Shown in pieces: positions 41,950 through 42,657 of a stretch of DNA of 42,657 bases. The notes under the pieces are model-generated. The model was given only the letters and a program-made list of their open reading frames with translations. It was not told the DNA's origin and ran no database searches. Made by a program: the position numbers and the translations under genes. How positions within the stretch are numbered: the stretch's first letter is position 1; each line of letters opens with the position of its first letter. The DNA is from Bifidobacterium breve (lineage in GTDB: Bacteria > Actinomycetota > Acidimicrobiia > Acidimicrobiales > Ilumatobacteraceae): contig CAMDER010000001.1 in NCBI GenBank assembly GCA_945896935.1, positions 1 to 42,657 of the forward strand, read 5' to 3'.

Positions 41950-41955
41950 ATGATA
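41950..41955 (-). promoter_or_regulatory. Candidate -10 box for leaderless ftsH
   Basis: TATCAT (minus strand), 6 nt before ATG 41943. Together with the inverted repeat just upstream it supports the shorter ftsH start. Confidence 0.45.
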
Positions 41956-41966
41956 CGACCGAGTAG

Positions 41967-41983
41967 CGACACTCGGAGTGTCG
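41967..41983. promoter_or_regulatory. Inverted repeat over the putative ftsH -35 region, operator candidate
   Basis: CGACACT (41967-41973) and AGTGTCG (41977-41983) flank a 3-nt CGG centre. The repeat starts 11 bp upstream of the TATCAT box and covers the expected -35 position, as a repressor operator would. If ftsH starts at GTG 42024 it would instead be coding. Confidence 0.45.
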
Positions 41984-42048
41984 GGCACCGTTGAGTTTGG
42001 GCGTCTCGGCGTCTGAGAAGTCACAGTCGCCTGATGACCTCGGGTCCA

Positions 42049-42088
42049 GTCAGTCAGCTAGTCAGTCGGTCAGTCAGCTAGTTAGGGC
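42049..42088. repeat. 20-bp tandem repeat between ftsH and DUF3499
   Basis: GTCAGTCAGCTAGT occurs at 42049-42062 and 42069-42082, a 20-bp period, with GTCA sub-repeats and the rare CTAG tetramer in each copy. It lies between the divergent ftsH and DUF3499 genes, just upstream of the DUF3499 promoter box. Confidence 0.65.
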
Positions 42089-42116
42089 TATCCACCACAG
42101 GCACTCATAAATCCCC

Positions 42117-42122
42117 TACCTT
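42117..42122 (+). promoter_or_regulatory. Candidate -10 box for DUF3499
   Basis: TACCTT lies 6 nt before ATG 42129, a leaderless arrangement. Confidence 0.38.
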
Positions 42123-42128
42123 TTTGAG

Positions 42129-42356
42129 ATGCGTTCGTGCACTCGTAGTGGCTGTCGGGAGACCGCCCACATTTCTCTCACGTTTCAGTACAACACATCG
42201 GTGATTTGGATTAACCACATCCAAGATGAAAGAGATATGCACGTCTACGAATTGTGTGACAAGCATTGGCAACGTTTTGCCCCGCCGAATGGCTGGACTC
42301 TTGATGATCGGCGTCGGGCCGAAGTCCTTCCTTTCGTACATCGCTTGGCTGGCTAA
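42129..42356 (+). CDS. DUF3499 family protein
   Basis: Small actinobacterial protein of 75 residues, function unknown. It begins with MRSCTRSGCRETA (Cys4, Cys9) and has a second cluster VYELCDKHWQRF (Cys43, His46), a likely zinc-binding arrangement, with ISLTFQYNTSVIWI strands between. In mycobacteria the DUF3499 gene lies near manB, whiB2 and the F420 genes, families also found in this window. The start is ATG with TACCTT 6 nt upstream. It diverges from ftsH and is followed 8 bp later by a membrane-protein gene. Confidence 0.88.
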   Translation: MRSCTRSGCRETAHISLTFQYNTSVIWINHIQDERDMHVYELCDKHWQRFAPPNGWTLDDRRRAEVLPFVHRLAG

Positions 42357-42364
42357 CTCGGTCA

Positions 42365-42657
42365 ATGACGCGATCTCATCCGGCGACTAACGCCACCCGC
42401 TTTACGGTTGGCGTTGCGGCTTTTGCTTGGTTTTTGGCTTATGTTGCGGCATTGCCATTACAAGGCGTACTGATTTCACTGACGGGTCACGGCGGCGAGA
42501 AATCGGACACTTGGCCTATATCAATGACGGTTTTGTCGATCTTTTGTTTGTGGATCCCGTTTGTCGCCATGCTCATGATTGTCAGTCGACGCTGGGGGCA
42601 GGGTCATTTTCAAGACGATTATAAAATTCGGACGCGTTGGATTGACCTTGCAGGATT
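42365..42657 (+). CDS. N-terminus of a membrane protein, possibly CPBP-family intramembrane protease; truncated by window end
   Basis: Open frame from ATG 42365 to the last base, 97 complete codons. After a polar start it has two hydrophobic segments, at about residues 16-39 (VGVAAFAWFLAYVAALPLQG) and 54-73 (MTVLSIFCLWIPFVAMLMIV), then a basic stretch with KIRTRWIDLAG. This pattern, two helices followed by a hydrophilic RTRW-like block, resembles the beginning of actinobacterial CPBP/Abi proteases, but the catalytic motifs would lie beyond the window. It follows DUF3499 by 8 bp and is probably cotranscribed. Confidence 0.65.
   Translation, partial: MTRSHPATNATRFTVGVAAFAWFLAYVAALPLQGVLISLTGHGGEKSDTWPISMTVLSIFCLWIPFVAMLMIVSRRWGQGHFQDDYKIRTRWIDLAG

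Overview
The window is a dense stretch of an actinobacterial chromosome. No rRNA, tRNA, insertion sequence, phage gene or CRISPR array was recognised. The Actinomycetota assignment rests on a WhiB regulator, a PafB/PafC WYL-domain pair, coenzyme F420 genes (cofC, cofD, cofE), DUF3499, DUF5719, a TIGR03084/DinB-like protein and a Lys/Ala/Pro-rich nucleoid tail protein. The balanced base composition, many GTG starts and small gaps suggest an Acidimicrobiia-like lineage such as freshwater or marine Ilumatobacteraceae. That finer placement is inference.

Layout. 1-3176: a truncated lipoprotein S15/CocE-type hydrolase diverging from an M20 peptidase. 3242-7568: argG, a dual-specificity-type phosphatase, a small membrane protein, a family 2 glycosyltransferase and an L,D-transpeptidase. 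7608-12016: a DUF305 protein, BioY, a small lipoprotein, RarD and glucose-6-phosphate isomerase. 12031-16623: pafB-pafC, a DEDDh exonuclease, WhiB and a PIN-PhoH ATPase. 17007-17646: an HU protein and a separate histone-H1-like tail protein, closed by a strong terminator. 17766-22925: a TIGR03084 protein, a PIG-L deacetylase coupled to cofC, gpsA, an unrecognised 447-residue protein and an FMN reductase.

22986-39958 is a surface-glycan and F420 block. It holds three overlapping GT4 glycosyltransferases, a membrane-anchored His-rich protein, a sugar-1-phosphate nucleotidyltransferase and an SDR protein that has lost its catalytic residues. It continues with a GT4-cofD-cofE run, GDP-mannose 4,6-dehydratase, a flippase-like protein, a 1085-residue GT2/membrane fusion, DUF5719 and a membrane thioredoxin. 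The window ends with ftsH, DUF3499 and the start of a membrane protein, possibly a CPBP protease. A similar neighbourhood (mannose-1-phosphate guanylyltransferase, fbiA/fbiB, whiB2, DUF3499) is known from mycobacteria, so this looks like a rearranged ancestral actinobacterial cluster.

Expression logic. Genes fall into two start classes. Some have clear Shine-Dalgarno sequences (bioY, HU, whiB, phoH, cofE, gmd, rarD). Many others lack one but carry a TANNNT box 6-9 nt before the start codon, which is the geometry of leaderless transcripts. This pattern recurs at about 14 genes and was used to choose several starts (ftsH, cofC, the exonuclease). The most noteworthy features are this leaderless signature, the split of a HupB-like protein into two genes, the degenerate SDR enzyme, the HxH-rich anchored protein, the structured whiB leader and an inverted repeat over the putative ftsH promoter.
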